Shown here: positions 50,986-59,700 of the stretch, piece after piece
Position numbering within the stretch: position 1 is the stretch's first letter
Layout: every line of letters starts with the position of its first letter
Assembly: GCF_001485495.1 (NCBI RefSeq)
Contig: NZ_BCNF01000022.1
Span: 49,024-113,023 of the forward strand
Length of the DNA stretch: 64,000 nucleotides
Reading direction: 5' to 3'
Source: Gordonia desulfuricans NBRC 100010
GTDB lineage: Bacteria > Actinomycetota > Actinomycetes > Mycobacteriales > Mycobacteriaceae
Notes under the pieces: generated by a model
What the model was told of the DNA's origin: nothing
Seen by the model: only the letters and a program-made list of their open reading frames with translations
Database searches by the model: none
Translations under genes and position numbers: made by a program

Positions 50986-51510
50986 ATGACACGCCAGGTG
51001 TTCCTGATCCGCGCGATCAACGTCGGCGGGGCCAAGCTCCCGATGGCCGAATTACGGGAGATCGCAGCCGATCTCGGCGCCACCGACATCGCCACCCACA
51101 TCGCGTCGGGCAATCTGCTTGCCGCACCGCCGGACACACCCGAGCAGTTCGCCCGCGCCCTGGAGTCGGCGATACAGGAGCGTTACGGGTTCTACCGTGA
51201 GGTCATCGGACGTACCGCCGCGCAGTTGCGGGATGCGGTGGCCGCCTATCCGTTCGTGGTCGACGAGGAGAAGTTCGCCCACATCTACTTCCTCACCGGC
51301 ACACCCACCGCCGATGCCTCACATGCCCTCGTGGACAAGGACTTCGGTGACGACGAGCTCGCCGTCATCGGCGCCGACCTGCACATCCGGTATGCGAACG
51401 GCGTGGCCGGCACCAAGCTCACCGCCCCGGTGATCGCGCGCACCCTCGGCGTGCAGGGCACCGGACGCAACCTGCGCACGGTGCGGACGCTGATCACACT
51501 GGTCGAGTGA
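50986..51510 (+). CDS. DUF1697 family protein
   Basis: A 174-residue protein of the DUF1697 family, widespread in actinobacteria and firmicutes with no known function. The family pattern is clear: FLIRAINVGGAKLPMAELRE, THIASGNLLAA, HIYFLTGTP and the C-terminal GTGRNLRTVRTLITL. It lies 30 bases after the citrate synthase stop and could share its transcript. Confidence 0.9.
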   Translation: MTRQVFLIRAINVGGAKLPMAELREIAADLGATDIATHIASGNLLAAPPDTPEQFARALESAIQERYGFYREVIGRTAAQLRDAVAAYPFVVDEEKFAHIYFLTGTPTADASHALVDKDFGDDELAVIGADLHIRYANGVAGTKLTAPVIARTLGVQGTGRNLRTVRTLITLVE

Positions 51511-51521
51511 TGACAGGGTGA

Positions 51522-51851
51522 TCAGGTCCGGAGGTTGGCGGTGGCCCACGCGGTGATCTCACGCAACGCCGGGAGCAGTGCCTCACCGGATGCGGTGAGG
51601 CTGTAGCCGACCGTGATCGGCGGCCCGTCGTCGACGACCCGCTCGACCAGTCCGGCCCGGCCGAGTTCACCGAGACGGTCGGACAACACCGAGTCGGAGA
51701 TCCCGCCGACCGCGCGCCGTAGCTCGGCGAAACCCGCCGGCCCCGACAGCAGGGTCGCGAGAATCACTCCGTTCCAGCGCTTTCCGAGGAACTCGAAGGC
51801 ACGGACCAGCGCGGCGTCACACTCGCGCGGTTCACGCTCCCCGGTTGCCAT
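51522..51851 (-). CDS. HxlR-type transcriptional regulator
   Basis: A 109-residue winged-helix regulator. It begins MATGEREPRECDAALVRAFE, with C11 at the position of the conserved HxlR/HypR cysteine used to sense reactive electrophiles or disulfide stress. The core FLGKRWNGVILATLLSGPAG, ISDSVLSDRLGELGRAGLVE and GYSLTASGEALLPALREI fits the family. It is divergent from a nitroreductase-type enzyme and probably controls it, as YodB/HypR-type regulators do. ATG 51851 is used; the longer frame adds unrelated residues. Confidence 0.88.
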   Translation of the reverse strand: MATGEREPRECDAALVRAFEFLGKRWNGVILATLLSGPAGFAELRRAVGGISDSVLSDRLGELGRAGLVERVVDDGPPITVGYSLTASGEALLPALREITAWATANLRT

Positions 51852-51949
51852 GCTGCCGAGCGTAGCAATCGTGCTAGCGTGACCCCAAGTAACTAGTTTT
51901 TTCGAAGCGTCATCTGATTCCCTAGTTGAACCACCGGATGGAGAGCACC
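51852..51949. promoter_or_regulatory. Divergent promoter of hxlR and nitroreductase
   Basis: 98 bases containing AACTAGTT at about 51890-51900 and CCTAGTTGAA at about 51920-51930. The repeated CTAGTT core is a candidate HxlR binding element. Confidence 0.4.
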
Positions 51950-52570
51950 ATGACAGAGCTGGCCGAGAACCTGCCCGCAACCACGCCGCTCGACGGAAAC
52001 GGCCGGTCGACGCTGTTCACCGCCGCCCGCACCGCGAACAGCTTCGCGCCCACGCCGGTCGGCGACGACGAACTCCGCGAGATCTGGGAACTCGCGAAGT
52101 GGGCCCCGACGGCCGCCAACACCCAGCCGCTGCGCGTGCTGTTCGTCCGGACCGAGGAAGGCCGCGACCGCCTGGTCCGGCACATGGCCGACGGGAACAA
52201 GGAGAAGACCGCGTCGGCGCCCGCGGTGGCCGTACTCGCCGTCGACACGCGCTTCCACGAGCACATCCCGGCCCTGCTCCCGTTCCGGCCGGAACTCGCC
52301 GATGTCTTCGCGACGAACGACGAGATGCGCAGCAGCACAGGATCTTTCAACAGCGCACTGCAGGCGGGCTACTTCATCCTCGCGGTTCGGGCGCTGGGCC
52401 TGGCCGCGGGTCCGATGGCCGGCTTCGACTCCGACGGCGTCGATGCCGAGTTCTTCGCCGACGGCCGGTGGAAGTCGATCCTCGTGGTCAACATCGGTCA
52501 CCCGGGCGAGAACCCCTGGTTCGACCGCCTGCCCCGCCTCGACCCGGCCGACAGCACACGCTGGGCCTGA
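51950..52570 (+). CDS. Nitroreductase family protein (RutE/malonic semialdehyde reductase-like)
   Basis: A 206-residue flavoprotein of the nitroreductase superfamily. FTAARTANSFAPTPVGDDEL begins it, AKWAPTAANTQPLRVLFV supplies the FMN-binding region (the RutE-like WAPTxxNxQP motif), and NIGHPGENPWFDRLPRL forms the C-terminal strap. The closest look is to RutE/YdfG-type 3-hydroxypropionate (malonic semialdehyde) reductases, but no rut genes are nearby, so a general quinone, nitro or aldehyde reduction role under HxlR control is more likely. GGAGAG precedes the ATG at 51950. Confidence 0.86.
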   Translation: MTELAENLPATTPLDGNGRSTLFTAARTANSFAPTPVGDDELREIWELAKWAPTAANTQPLRVLFVRTEEGRDRLVRHMADGNKEKTASAPAVAVLAVDTRFHEHIPALLPFRPELADVFATNDEMRSSTGSFNSALQAGYFILAVRALGLAAGPMAGFDSDGVDAEFFADGRWKSILVVNIGHPGENPWFDRLPRLDPADSTRWA

Positions 52571-52586
52571 CCGCCGGGCGCGGAGG

Positions 52587-53069
52587 CTACGTGCGGGCGA
52601 TCGCCGCGATGACGTCGTCGATGTCGGAGCGCTGCTGCTCGAACGGGGCCTCCCACAACTGACGGGGGAGCTCCTCGAGGCGTTTGACGGCCGTCTCGAG
52701 CTCTTCGAGGCGCTCGTCCTTCTCCCCGCCGGCGAGATCCTGTACCGCGATCAGCGAGTCGTCGAGGGTGAACACCGCGTCGTCGAGACGGTCACGCTCG
52801 GCGAGGGTGGCCGGGTCGTGCGGGATGGCCGGGTTCTGGTGCACGTCGGCGATCGCATACCGAACCCGGCGGTGCAGCAAGGCCTCCGGCGAGGTGGCGG
52901 TGGTCCACGACTTGGGGGCCCGGCTCGCCTTGCCCGGGATGAGGTCGGTGGAGTGAGCGAAGGCGCGGATGCGCTTGTCGGAGTCCCAGGCGAACCACAC
53001 GGCCCCGGCCAGGATGCTCACTGCGACGACGACGATCACGACGACCACGATGATCCCGATGGTTGACAT
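52587..53069 (-). CDS. Hypothetical single-span membrane protein
   Basis: A 160-residue protein with an N-terminal membrane helix (IGIIVVVVIVVVAVSILAGA) and a soluble helical domain: FAHSTDLIPGKASRAPKSWT, RRVRYAIADVHQNPAIPHDP, then a charged coiled-coil-like stretch (GGEKDERLEELETAVKRLEE). No function is recognised; similar short proteins are common in Gordonia and Rhodococcus by impression. It is convergent with the nitroreductase gene. Confidence 0.78.
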   Translation of the reverse strand: MSTIGIIVVVVIVVVAVSILAGAVWFAWDSDKRIRAFAHSTDLIPGKASRAPKSWTTATSPEALLHRRVRYAIADVHQNPAIPHDPATLAERDRLDDAVFTLDDSLIAVQDLAGGEKDERLEELETAVKRLEELPRQLWEAPFEQQRSDIDDVIAAIART

Positions 53070-53131
53070 ACCCCGACCCTATCCCTCGACCGGGCTCGTC
53101 GATGCCGACACCGCGCCGATCCCCCGGGCCG

Positions 53132-53602
53132 TCACTCCTGTTCCCGCACGGCCCGGACCGCGGCCGCGTTGACCCGGGTGAGCACCGAGTGCAGTTCCTC
53201 GAGGTCGGGCAGACCCACCCCGAGTGCCTCGACCACCTGGTGCGGGATCGGCAGCGCCCGGGTGCGCAGGGCACGCCCCTCGTCGGTGAGCTCGACGTCG
53301 ACATTGCGCTCGTCGTCGTCGCGGCGCCGCCGCACGATCAGTCCGTTGGCCTCGAGCCGTTTGAGCAACGGCGAGAGCGTCGCGGAGTCGAGTTGCAGCA
53401 CCGTGCCGATGTCCTTGACCGCGCGTGGGGACTCCTCCCACAGCGCCAGCATCACCAGATACTGCGGATGGGTCAGACCCAGTGGTTCGAGCACTCGGCG
53501 GTAGATCCGCAGCACCGACCGGTTCGCCACGGCCAGCGCGAAACACACCTGGCGTTCCAGCAGCAGCGGATTGTCGGCGGTGGCCACCTCGGATTCGGTC
53601 AT
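53132..53602 (-). CDS. MarR-family regulator of the OhrR type
   Basis: A 156-residue winged-helix repressor. The N-terminal LERQVCFALAVANRSVLRIY carries C20, the peroxide-sensing cysteine conserved in OhrR proteins. The DNA-binding part has VLQLDSATLSPLLKRLEANG and the wing RRRRDDDERNVDVELTDEG. OhrR represses the organic hydroperoxide resistance gene ohr and is inactivated by oxidation, but no ohr gene is in the window. ATG 53602 follows GGAAGGAG and is preferred to the longer start at 53632. Confidence 0.88.
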   Translation of the reverse strand: MTESEVATADNPLLLERQVCFALAVANRSVLRIYRRVLEPLGLTHPQYLVMLALWEESPRAVKDIGTVLQLDSATLSPLLKRLEANGLIVRRRRDDDERNVDVELTDEGRALRTRALPIPHQVVEALGVGLPDLEELHSVLTRVNAAAVRAVREQE

Positions 53603-53704
53603 CGGCGTATCGCTCCTTCCCGCGTTCCCCATGGTAGGCGCCGCGGGTCCCGATTCCCCGCGACTCCCCTGCGATGTGCTCCCCCGGGCGACCGGGGTGG
53701 ACGC

Positions 53705-54121
53705 TCAGGCCGACGGGGTGATCCCGGTGCGACGCTGCTCGATGATCAGGCACCGGTCCTCGACGTAGAGCAGGCCGGCCGATTCGGCGATCTCCCGCGC
53801 CTCGGGCGAACTGATCCCGAGCTGCAGCCACAGCGCGGTGGCACCGGCGGCGACGGCCTGGCGGGCGATCTCGGGGGTGTCGGCGGAGGGCCGGAACACG
53901 TCCACCAGCCCGACCTGTTCGGGGATGTCGGCGAGGGTGCGGTAGACCTTCTCGCCGACGATCTCGTCGGCGGTCGGGTTGACCGGGATGATCCGCCAGC
54001 CCAGATGCTGCATGTGGGCGGGAACCTCGTTGGCCGCCTTGGCGGGATTGGCACTCGCCCCCACCACGGTGATCGTGTCGTAGGTGCGCAGGATCTCTTC
54101 GACAACCGCGTCGGTGCTCAT
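53705..54121 (-). CDS. CoA-binding domain protein (YccU-like)
   Basis: A 138-residue single-domain Rossmann protein of the CoA_binding family. ITVVGASANPAKAANEVPAH is the nucleotide-binding turn, followed by YRTLADIPEQVGLVDVFRPS, ATALWLQLGISSPEAREIAE and the C-terminal VEDRCLIIEQRR. Members bind CoA through a domain like that of succinyl-CoA synthetase; the biological role is unknown. It begins 10 bases after the stop of the membrane transporter gene and is probably co-transcribed with it. ATG 54121 is used. Confidence 0.88.
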   Translation of the reverse strand: MSTDAVVEEILRTYDTITVVGASANPAKAANEVPAHMQHLGWRIIPVNPTADEIVGEKVYRTLADIPEQVGLVDVFRPSADTPEIARQAVAAGATALWLQLGISSPEAREIAESAGLLYVEDRCLIIEQRRTGITPSA

Positions 54122-54131
54122 GACGGCCAGT

Positions 54132-55055
54132 CTAGGTCGCGGTGTCCGCACCCTTGAGGAGCGTCGTCCGCCGCCTGGGTTCGGCCGCGTCGTCGGTGGT
54201 GGTGGAACTGCTCGGGTCGTCGATGGTGGTCAGCCAGGCGACGGTCACCGCACCCACGATCGCGCCGACGAAGCCGACGTAGGCCATCCACTGCAGGCCG
54301 TCGACGGCCTTGTCGCCGAGGAACAACACCCCGATGATCGACGGTCCGCCGGTCTCGCCGACGACGAGCACCGCGGTCACGGCGTTCACCGGGCCCAGTT
54401 GCAGGGCCACGGTCTGCACGTAGAACGCGACCGCGCCGCCGATCGCGATCGTCCACGCGGCCGGGTCGGTGATCAGCGTGAGCAGATCGAAGGGGTGGAT
54501 GCCCTCGAGGACGCGGGCGGCCACCGCGAGGGCGCCGTACATGACGCCCGACAGCGCGCCGCCGAACAGGGCGCCCCGTTCCTTGAGCAGGGTCAGGACC
54601 ACCAGGCCCACCACCGCGAGGGCCGTGGTGATGCCGAACAGCCACCAGTGGAAGGTGAACGACGCCTTGGTGGTCGCCTCGTGGCCGGCGGAGGCCCCCA
54701 GCATGCACAGGGCGCCGACGACGAGGAAGATCGCCGCCCAGTCGCGTCCGCGCAGGGTGGTACCCAGCAGCACGGTGCCCAGGAGCGCGGTGATCACGAG
54801 GTTGGCCGAGACGATGGTCTGCGAGAGGAACAGCGGCAGCATGCGGGCCGCGACACCACCGCCGAAGAAGCCGATCATCACCAGCAGGGTGCCCATCAGG
54901 AATGCCGGGTCGGTGAACGCCGCCAGCGTCGACTTGGCCGACGCCGCCTCCCCCTGGGCGCGGGCGGCCCGCTGGGCCCCGAGCGCACGCAGGACCGTCG
55001 ACAGCCCGTAGGCCACCGCCGCCAGGGATGCGGCAATGACACCGATCGCGAACAT
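54132..55055 (-). CDS. Drug/metabolite transporter superfamily membrane protein
   Basis: A 307-residue protein with about nine or ten membrane helices in a DMT/EamA-like or NIPA-like arrangement. MFAIGVIAASLAAVAYGLST is helix 1, FLMGTLLVMIGFFGGGVAAR helix 2, and LSQTIVSANLVITALLGTVL follows with the internal-repeat pattern. In the second half, TVALQLGPVNAVTAVLVVGE corresponds to the repeated segment. The substrate is unknown. The C-terminal 35 residues are cytosolic and rich in Ser, Thr and Arg. It is followed by the CoA-binding protein gene 10 bases on. Confidence 0.83.
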   Translation of the reverse strand: MFAIGVIAASLAAVAYGLSTVLRALGAQRAARAQGEAASAKSTLAAFTDPAFLMGTLLVMIGFFGGGVAARMLPLFLSQTIVSANLVITALLGTVLLGTTLRGRDWAAIFLVVGALCMLGASAGHEATTKASFTFHWWLFGITTALAVVGLVVLTLLKERGALFGGALSGVMYGALAVAARVLEGIHPFDLLTLITDPAAWTIAIGGAVAFYVQTVALQLGPVNAVTAVLVVGETGGPSIIGVLFLGDKAVDGLQWMAYVGFVGAIVGAVTVAWLTTIDDPSSSTTTDDAAEPRRRTTLLKGADTAT

Positions 55056-55174
55056 CTGGCCTCCTGAGCCCGAATTGTCGGGTTGTGCCCCGATTGTCTG
55101 TCATGACCGTAGTACGACTGCACGAGCGGTTCCGAACGAGGAGAATACGTCGGGGGACCTCGTGAGGAGACGAG

Positions 55175-56443
55175 ATGGAATTACGGCACCCGACACATCG
55201 CGCATACTCGCGGGGTTTCTACCCCGACGACGGCCGTGACTTCGAGGTGCGGCTCCTGCTGGGCTACGCCGGCTCCGGCGGCTCCGACGCCGGCGAGGTG
55301 CTGGCCACCATCGACGGCCTCGACGACGGTCACCCCGACGCATGGGCGCACGCGTGGCTCGCACTGGGCCGGCGGGTGGCGTCGTCGGCGCGCGCCGCCC
55401 AGGCCGCAGGGCACACGATCAGCGCCGCGTCGGCGTATCTGCGTGCGGCGAACTATCTGTCGACCGCCTTCGACGGCCTCGACGGCGTCGGCACCGACAG
55501 TGCCCGGCTGGCGGTGTTCGCCGAGCACCGCGCCGCGTGGGACGGGTTCCTCGAGTGCGGGCCGTTCACCGCCCGCAGGATCGCGATCCCCTACGAGGAC
55601 ACGACGCTGCCCGGATGGTTCGTCCGGCCCGACCGGGCCACCGAGGGTTCCGCCACCGGGGGTTCGGCCGGCCGGCCGACGCTGGTGATGGTGAACGGCA
55701 GCGACGGATCGGTGTCGGGGGTGTGGTGCGCCGGGGCGCGCGCCGCGCTCGACCGCGGGTACAACGTCCTGCTGTTCGACGGCCCGGGCCAGCAGTCGAT
55801 GCTGTTCGAGCACGGGACCGGATTCCGGCCCGACTGGGAGGCGGTGCTGACCCCGGTCACCGACACGCTGCTCGGGTTGCCCGGCGTGGATCCGGACCGG
55901 CTCGCGGTCTACGGCATCAGCCAGGCCGGGTACTGGGTGCCGCGGGCGCTGGCCGTCGAGCACCGGTACGCCGCGGCCGTCGCCGACCCCGGAGTGGTCG
56001 ACGTCTCGGCGTCGTGGCTCGCGCATCTGCCGAAGCCGCTGGCCGCGATGCTCCACGACCCGACCGCCGCGGCGAAGTTCGACCGCGACATGAAGCTCGG
56101 CATGACCGGACAGAAGGCGTTGCAGCGGATGTGGGTGTGGCGGGCCCGGCCCTACGGGTGGGACGGCCGCTACTTCGATGTGCTGCAGAAGGTCCGGGAG
56201 TACACCCTCACCGACGAGATGGCCGCGCAGATCACCACGCCGATGCTGATCACCTCCCCCGAGGGCGAGCAGTTCTGGCCCGGACAGTCCGAGCGGCTGG
56301 CCGCGATGATGACCAGCGCCCGCACCGTCGTCGTCGAGTTCACCGCCGCCGACGGCGCGAGTGGGCACTGTCAGCCGATGGCGCGGGCGCTGACCGCCGA
56401 GCGCATGTTCGACTGGCTCGACGCCACCCTCACCTCGCGATGA
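55175..56443 (+). CDS. Alpha/beta hydrolase (FrsA/2,6-dihydroxypseudooxynicotine hydrolase-like)
   Basis: A 422-residue hydrolase with a helical N-terminal cap (1-140) and an alpha/beta core. The nucleophile is S249 in YGISQAGYW and the base H398 in SGHCQPMA. LVMVNGSDGSVSGVW provides the oxyanion-hole region and FDGPGQQSMLFEHGTGF the strand-4 turn. The layout matches FrsA-like and C-C bond-cleaving 2,6-dihydroxypseudooxynicotine hydrolase-type proteins. The substrate is unknown. GAGGAGACGAG precedes the ATG at 55175. It is convergent with ndh. Confidence 0.84.
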   Translation: MELRHPTHRAYSRGFYPDDGRDFEVRLLLGYAGSGGSDAGEVLATIDGLDDGHPDAWAHAWLALGRRVASSARAAQAAGHTISAASAYLRAANYLSTAFDGLDGVGTDSARLAVFAEHRAAWDGFLECGPFTARRIAIPYEDTTLPGWFVRPDRATEGSATGGSAGRPTLVMVNGSDGSVSGVWCAGARAALDRGYNVLLFDGPGQQSMLFEHGTGFRPDWEAVLTPVTDTLLGLPGVDPDRLAVYGISQAGYWVPRALAVEHRYAAAVADPGVVDVSASWLAHLPKPLAAMLHDPTAAAKFDRDMKLGMTGQKALQRMWVWRARPYGWDGRYFDVLQKVREYTLTDEMAAQITTPMLITSPEGEQFWPGQSERLAAMMTSARTVVVEFTAADGASGHCQPMARALTAERMFDWLDATLTSR

Positions 56444-56459
56444 TTCGCTCCTTGTTGTC

Positions 56460-57782
56460 TCAGAACGACTTTCGTGCGGTCTGTGGATCTCCGTAGGTGA
56501 TCGCCCGCTCCCGGCGGGTGTCGGTCATCAACGACGTCGCCCAGACCAGCACGGTGCCGGCCCGGTTGCGGACGCCGGCGAGGAAGGCGATGTGGATGGC
56601 ACCCCACGCCAGCCAGCCCATCCGCCCCGACAGCCGGACCCGGCCGGCCTCGAGCAGGGCGTGGCGGCGGGCGATGTAGGCGGCGCTGCCCAGGTCGCGG
56701 TACCGGAATCCCGGCCGGTCGGCGCCACCGGCCACCAGGCCCGCGATCACCGCACCGGCATGCCGTCCGCCCTGCATCGCCACCTCGGCGACACCGGGTA
56801 GCCCCCGGTGCGAACTCATGTCGCCGACGACGAAGATCTCCGGGTGCCCGTCCACCGACAGGTCGTCGCCCACCGGGATGGTGCCGCCACGTGCCTGGTC
56901 GACGCCGAGTGCCGTGGCGAGCGCACCGGCGAACGGCACCGCCTCGACGCCGGTGGTCCACAAGGTGGTGCGTGCAGGGTAGGTGGTGACCGTGCCGGTC
57001 GCCTTGTCGGTGGTCTGGACCGCCTCCGCGGTGACATCCGTGACGTGTACGCCGAGGTGGGTTTCCACGCCGATCGCGTCGAGGGTCTCGCGGGCCCGTG
57101 CCGACAATGTCTCGCTGAACGACGGCAGCACCCGGTCGGCCCCGTGGAACAGCAGCACCCGCGCCTCGGCGGGGTCGATGGAGCGGAACTCGCGTTCGAG
57201 GGCGAGGGTGGCCAGTTCCCGGATCTGCCCGGCCAGTTCGACGCCGGTCGGACCACCGCCGGCCACCGCGAAGGTCAGCCACGGTTTGCGGGCCTCCGGG
57301 TCCGACAGGGTCTCGGCCACCTCGAACGCGGCGAAGATCTTGCGGCGGATCGCGAGTGCGTCGTCGAGGGTCTTCATCCCGATCGCGTGGTCCATCAGGT
57401 GCTCGTTGCCGTGATAGGAGGTCCGCATCCCGGCCGCGACGACGAGGTAGTCGTAGCCGACCTCGGCCACCGACGAATCCATCCGGGTGACGGTCACCGT
57501 CCTGGCGACCGGGTCGATGCCGGTCGCCTCGGCGCAGTAGACCTCGGCATTGCGCTGCCGGCGGAGCAGATGCCGGATCGGGGTGCTGATCGATCCCTCC
57601 GAGAGCGCCCCGGTCGCGCACTGGTAGAGCAGCGGCTGGAAGAGGTGACTGGTACCGCGGTCGATCACCGTCACCGAGACATCGGCGTCGCGCAGACGCC
57701 GTGCCGCGTTGATCCCGCCGAAGCCGGCACCGATGATGACCACGTGGGGACGGCCGACACGGCCGGGATCGGTTGAGCGCAC
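56460..57782 (-). CDS. ndh: Type II NADH dehydrogenase (NDH-2)
   Basis: A 440-residue two-dinucleotide-binding flavoprotein. The FAD motif VVIIGAGFGGINAARRL is near residue 14, the second (NADH) motif is TFAVAGGGPTGVELAGQI near 170, and the FAD-binding VVGDMSSHRGLPGVAEVAMQ occurs near 315. The C-terminal amphipathic region (GWLAWGAIHIAFLAGVRNR) attaches the enzyme to the membrane. It passes electrons from NADH to menaquinone without pumping protons. HLFQPLLYQCATGALSEGSI is the characteristic N-terminal stretch. The start is a GTG at 57782. It may be one of two or more ndh copies. Confidence 0.92.
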   Translation of the reverse strand: MRSTDPGRVGRPHVVIIGAGFGGINAARRLRDADVSVTVIDRGTSHLFQPLLYQCATGALSEGSISTPIRHLLRRQRNAEVYCAEATGIDPVARTVTVTRMDSSVAEVGYDYLVVAAGMRTSYHGNEHLMDHAIGMKTLDDALAIRRKIFAAFEVAETLSDPEARKPWLTFAVAGGGPTGVELAGQIRELATLALEREFRSIDPAEARVLLFHGADRVLPSFSETLSARARETLDAIGVETHLGVHVTDVTAEAVQTTDKATGTVTTYPARTTLWTTGVEAVPFAGALATALGVDQARGGTIPVGDDLSVDGHPEIFVVGDMSSHRGLPGVAEVAMQGGRHAGAVIAGLVAGGADRPGFRYRDLGSAAYIARRHALLEAGRVRLSGRMGWLAWGAIHIAFLAGVRNRAGTVLVWATSLMTDTRRERAITYGDPQTARKSF

Positions 57783-57852
57783 GGCACCGATTGTGTCATC
57801 ACAACCCGCCGATCGGGTGCCCGAACGCGTTCACGCCGGTGCGCCGGTCGCG

Positions 57853-58929
57853 CTACCCCACCACCGTCGCCAGACGCGGCAACTCCCGCAGCGGGTTCCC
57901 GCGTTCGATCTCCATCCGCTGTGCGGCGGTGAACACGTCGCCCAGTCCGGGTGCGGGATCACCGCCACCGTCGAGGTAGACGGTCTGGCTGAACGGCCAG
58001 TCCGAGCCGAAGACGATGTGTGATCGCGGCGCCACGGCGAGCACGCTGCGCATCGCGGCCGCCGAGGCGCTCAGTGCGGTGTCGAAGTAGAAGGTGCCGA
58101 TCAGCCGTGCCACGTCGATCGCCGACGGGCGGGGCACCCCGGCGGGCCACCGAGTGCCGATCGGGGTCTGTGCGGCCATCCCGATCCGCCACGACAGGAA
58201 CGGCAACGTGCCGCCGGCATGGGCGAGCTGGAACCGGATCCCGGGGTGACGGCGCAGGGTGCCCGCGGCCAGCATCAAGGTGGCCGCCCGGGTGGTGTCG
58301 AAGGTGAACTCCTCGAGGAAATCCGGCAGCGGCAGTTCGGGTTTGGCATCGGCCGGGACCATCGCCGGGTGGACGAACACGAATGCCCGACGCCGTCCGA
58401 GCTCGGCCATCAGCGGCTCGAAGCGCGGATCACCCAGGTACACACCGTCATATGCACTCAGCAGCGCCACACCGTCGAGATGCAGGGTGTCCAGCGCGTA
58501 TTCCAACTCCGCGATCGACGCCGCCACGTCGGGCATCGGGAGCACGGCGAACGCCCCAAATCGTTGCCGATGTGATCGAAAGAGCTTGGCGGCGTAGGTG
58601 TTGCAGTATCTGGCCAGATCCACGGCGTCGGCGCCCCGGAGAAAGGACACGCCCGGATCCGACACCGACAGCACCTGCGCGGCGATACCCCACCTGTCCA
58701 TGAAGTCGACGGCCGACTCCGGCGACCACTGCGGCAGCGGGTGGCCGCCGATGGTGAGATGTCCGTGCTCGATCAGCGCCGCACGGTAGTCCGGCGGCAG
58801 GAAGTGGGCGTGCAGGTCCACGCGATAGTGCCCTGCCGGTGCCGCCTGCACGCCCGCCGCCGTCCCCGACGCCAGGGCCGCGGCGCCCGCGCCGACGAGC
58901 AGCGAGCGCCGCGTGACCGGCCCGGTCAC
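57853..58929 (-). CDS. Tat-exported amidohydrolase (ACMSD-like family)
   Basis: A 358-residue metal-dependent amidohydrolase of the amidohydrolase_2 type. A twin-arginine signal (TRRSLLVGAGAAALASGTAA) precedes the metal-binding DLHAHFLPP at about 40. AFVFVHPAM and LAHAGGTLPF add metal or substrate ligands, and HIVFGSDWPF provides the catalytic Asp. Family members decarboxylate or hydrolyse aromatic acids (alpha-amino-beta-carboxymuconate-semialdehyde decarboxylase, gamma-resorcylate decarboxylase), but export by Tat is unusual for them. Its ATG overlaps the tetR stop by four bases, linking it to control of the divergent aromatic pathway. Confidence 0.86.
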   Translation of the reverse strand: MTGPVTRRSLLVGAGAAALASGTAAGVQAAPAGHYRVDLHAHFLPPDYRAALIEHGHLTIGGHPLPQWSPESAVDFMDRWGIAAQVLSVSDPGVSFLRGADAVDLARYCNTYAAKLFRSHRQRFGAFAVLPMPDVAASIAELEYALDTLHLDGVALLSAYDGVYLGDPRFEPLMAELGRRRAFVFVHPAMVPADAKPELPLPDFLEEFTFDTTRAATLMLAAGTLRRHPGIRFQLAHAGGTLPFLSWRIGMAAQTPIGTRWPAGVPRPSAIDVARLIGTFYFDTALSASAAAMRSVLAVAPRSHIVFGSDWPFSQTVYLDGGGDPAPGLGDVFTAAQRMEIERGNPLRELPRLATVVG

Positions 58930-59549
58930 CGATCACCTGCGTGTTCGGCCAGACGTGCGGCGGCATCCAGGATCATCCGCCCGTGGAGTGCGAACAGGGC
59001 GTTCAGATCCACCGAGTCGCCGCCGAGCTCCTTGGCGATGAACAGTCCGTCGGCGCCGGCCATCGCATAGGTGACCAGCTGCTCCACCGCCGCGGCGTCG
59101 AGATCGGGTGCGAGCTCGGCGGCCGCCTCCCGCAACCGGACCAAGGCCTGCGCCCGGACCTCGACGAACATCTGGCGGGCACGCGGCTCCACCGGCCGCC
59201 GCTCCAGGGCGAGCATCAGACCCAAGCGGAGGAAGTCCGGCGACTCAGCCAGCGCCTTGGCCACGTTCAGGGCGAGGTCGGCAACGCGCTCGGGCACCGA
59301 ACCCTCGTCACCGAGCGACCACGCCGACAGCCATCGCCCGAAGCTGCGCTCGATCACCGCCGCGATGAGGTCGTCCTTGTCGGCGAAATGCCAGTAGATC
59401 GAGCTGGCCGGCAGCCCACAGCGTTTGCTGACCACCGCGATGCTGGTGCCCTCGTATCCGCGTTCTGCGGCGATCTCGGTTGCGGCGTCGAGGATCTTGG
59501 TCCTCGACGCCTCGCCGTTGGCACGGGTGCGCCGTGGCGTGGAACCCAT
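58926..59549 (-). CDS. TetR-family repressor of the aromatic gene cluster
   Basis: A 207-residue TetR regulator. The helix-turn-helix is ILDAATEIAAERGYEGTSIA followed by KRCGLPASSIYWHFADKDDL; the rest is a helical ligand-binding domain. It is divergent from the flavin hydroxylase gene, and the space between contains two matching inverted 14-bp palindromes, the expected operators. An aromatic compound or its ring-cleavage product is the likely inducer. GGAGG lies before the ATG at 59549. It is translationally coupled to the amidohydrolase. Confidence 0.92.
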   Translation of the reverse strand: MGSTPRRTRANGEASRTKILDAATEIAAERGYEGTSIAVVSKRCGLPASSIYWHFADKDDLIAAVIERSFGRWLSAWSLGDEGSVPERVADLALNVAKALAESPDFLRLGLMLALERRPVEPRARQMFVEVRAQALVRLREAAAELAPDLDAAAVEQLVTYAMAGADGLFIAKELGGDSVDLNALFALHGRMILDAAARLAEHAGDR

Positions 59550-59581
59550 CCGATCCTCCTACGATCCGCCGGACTCTTTCT

Positions 59582-59595
59582 GTAGTGGTCGCTAC
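59582..59595. promoter_or_regulatory. TetR operator, site 1
   Basis: GTAGTGGTCGCTAC, a near-perfect palindrome. Including flanks (59580-59600) it is an almost perfect inverted copy of site 2. Confidence 0.75.
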
Positions 59596-59604
59596 GGTAA
59601 CCCC

Positions 59605-59634
59605 TTGACGCCGATTCCGGCAAGCAATTACCGT
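59605..59634 (+). promoter_or_regulatory. Promoter of the aromatic hydroxylase operon
   Basis: TTGACG (59605-59610) as -35 and TACCGT (59629-59634) as -10 with an 18-base spacer. The -10 runs into operator site 2, so repressor binding would block RNA polymerase. Confidence 0.55.
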
Positions 59635-59646
59635 AGCGATCACTAC
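59633..59646. promoter_or_regulatory. TetR operator, site 2
   Basis: GTAGCGATCACTAC, palindromic, in inverted relation to site 1 with a 51-base step between the sites. Confidence 0.75.
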
Positions 59647-59700
59647 AGCAATGTTCGCGCCCGATGCTCACCGTCGGCGCATCCCGGTCGAGGGAGACCC

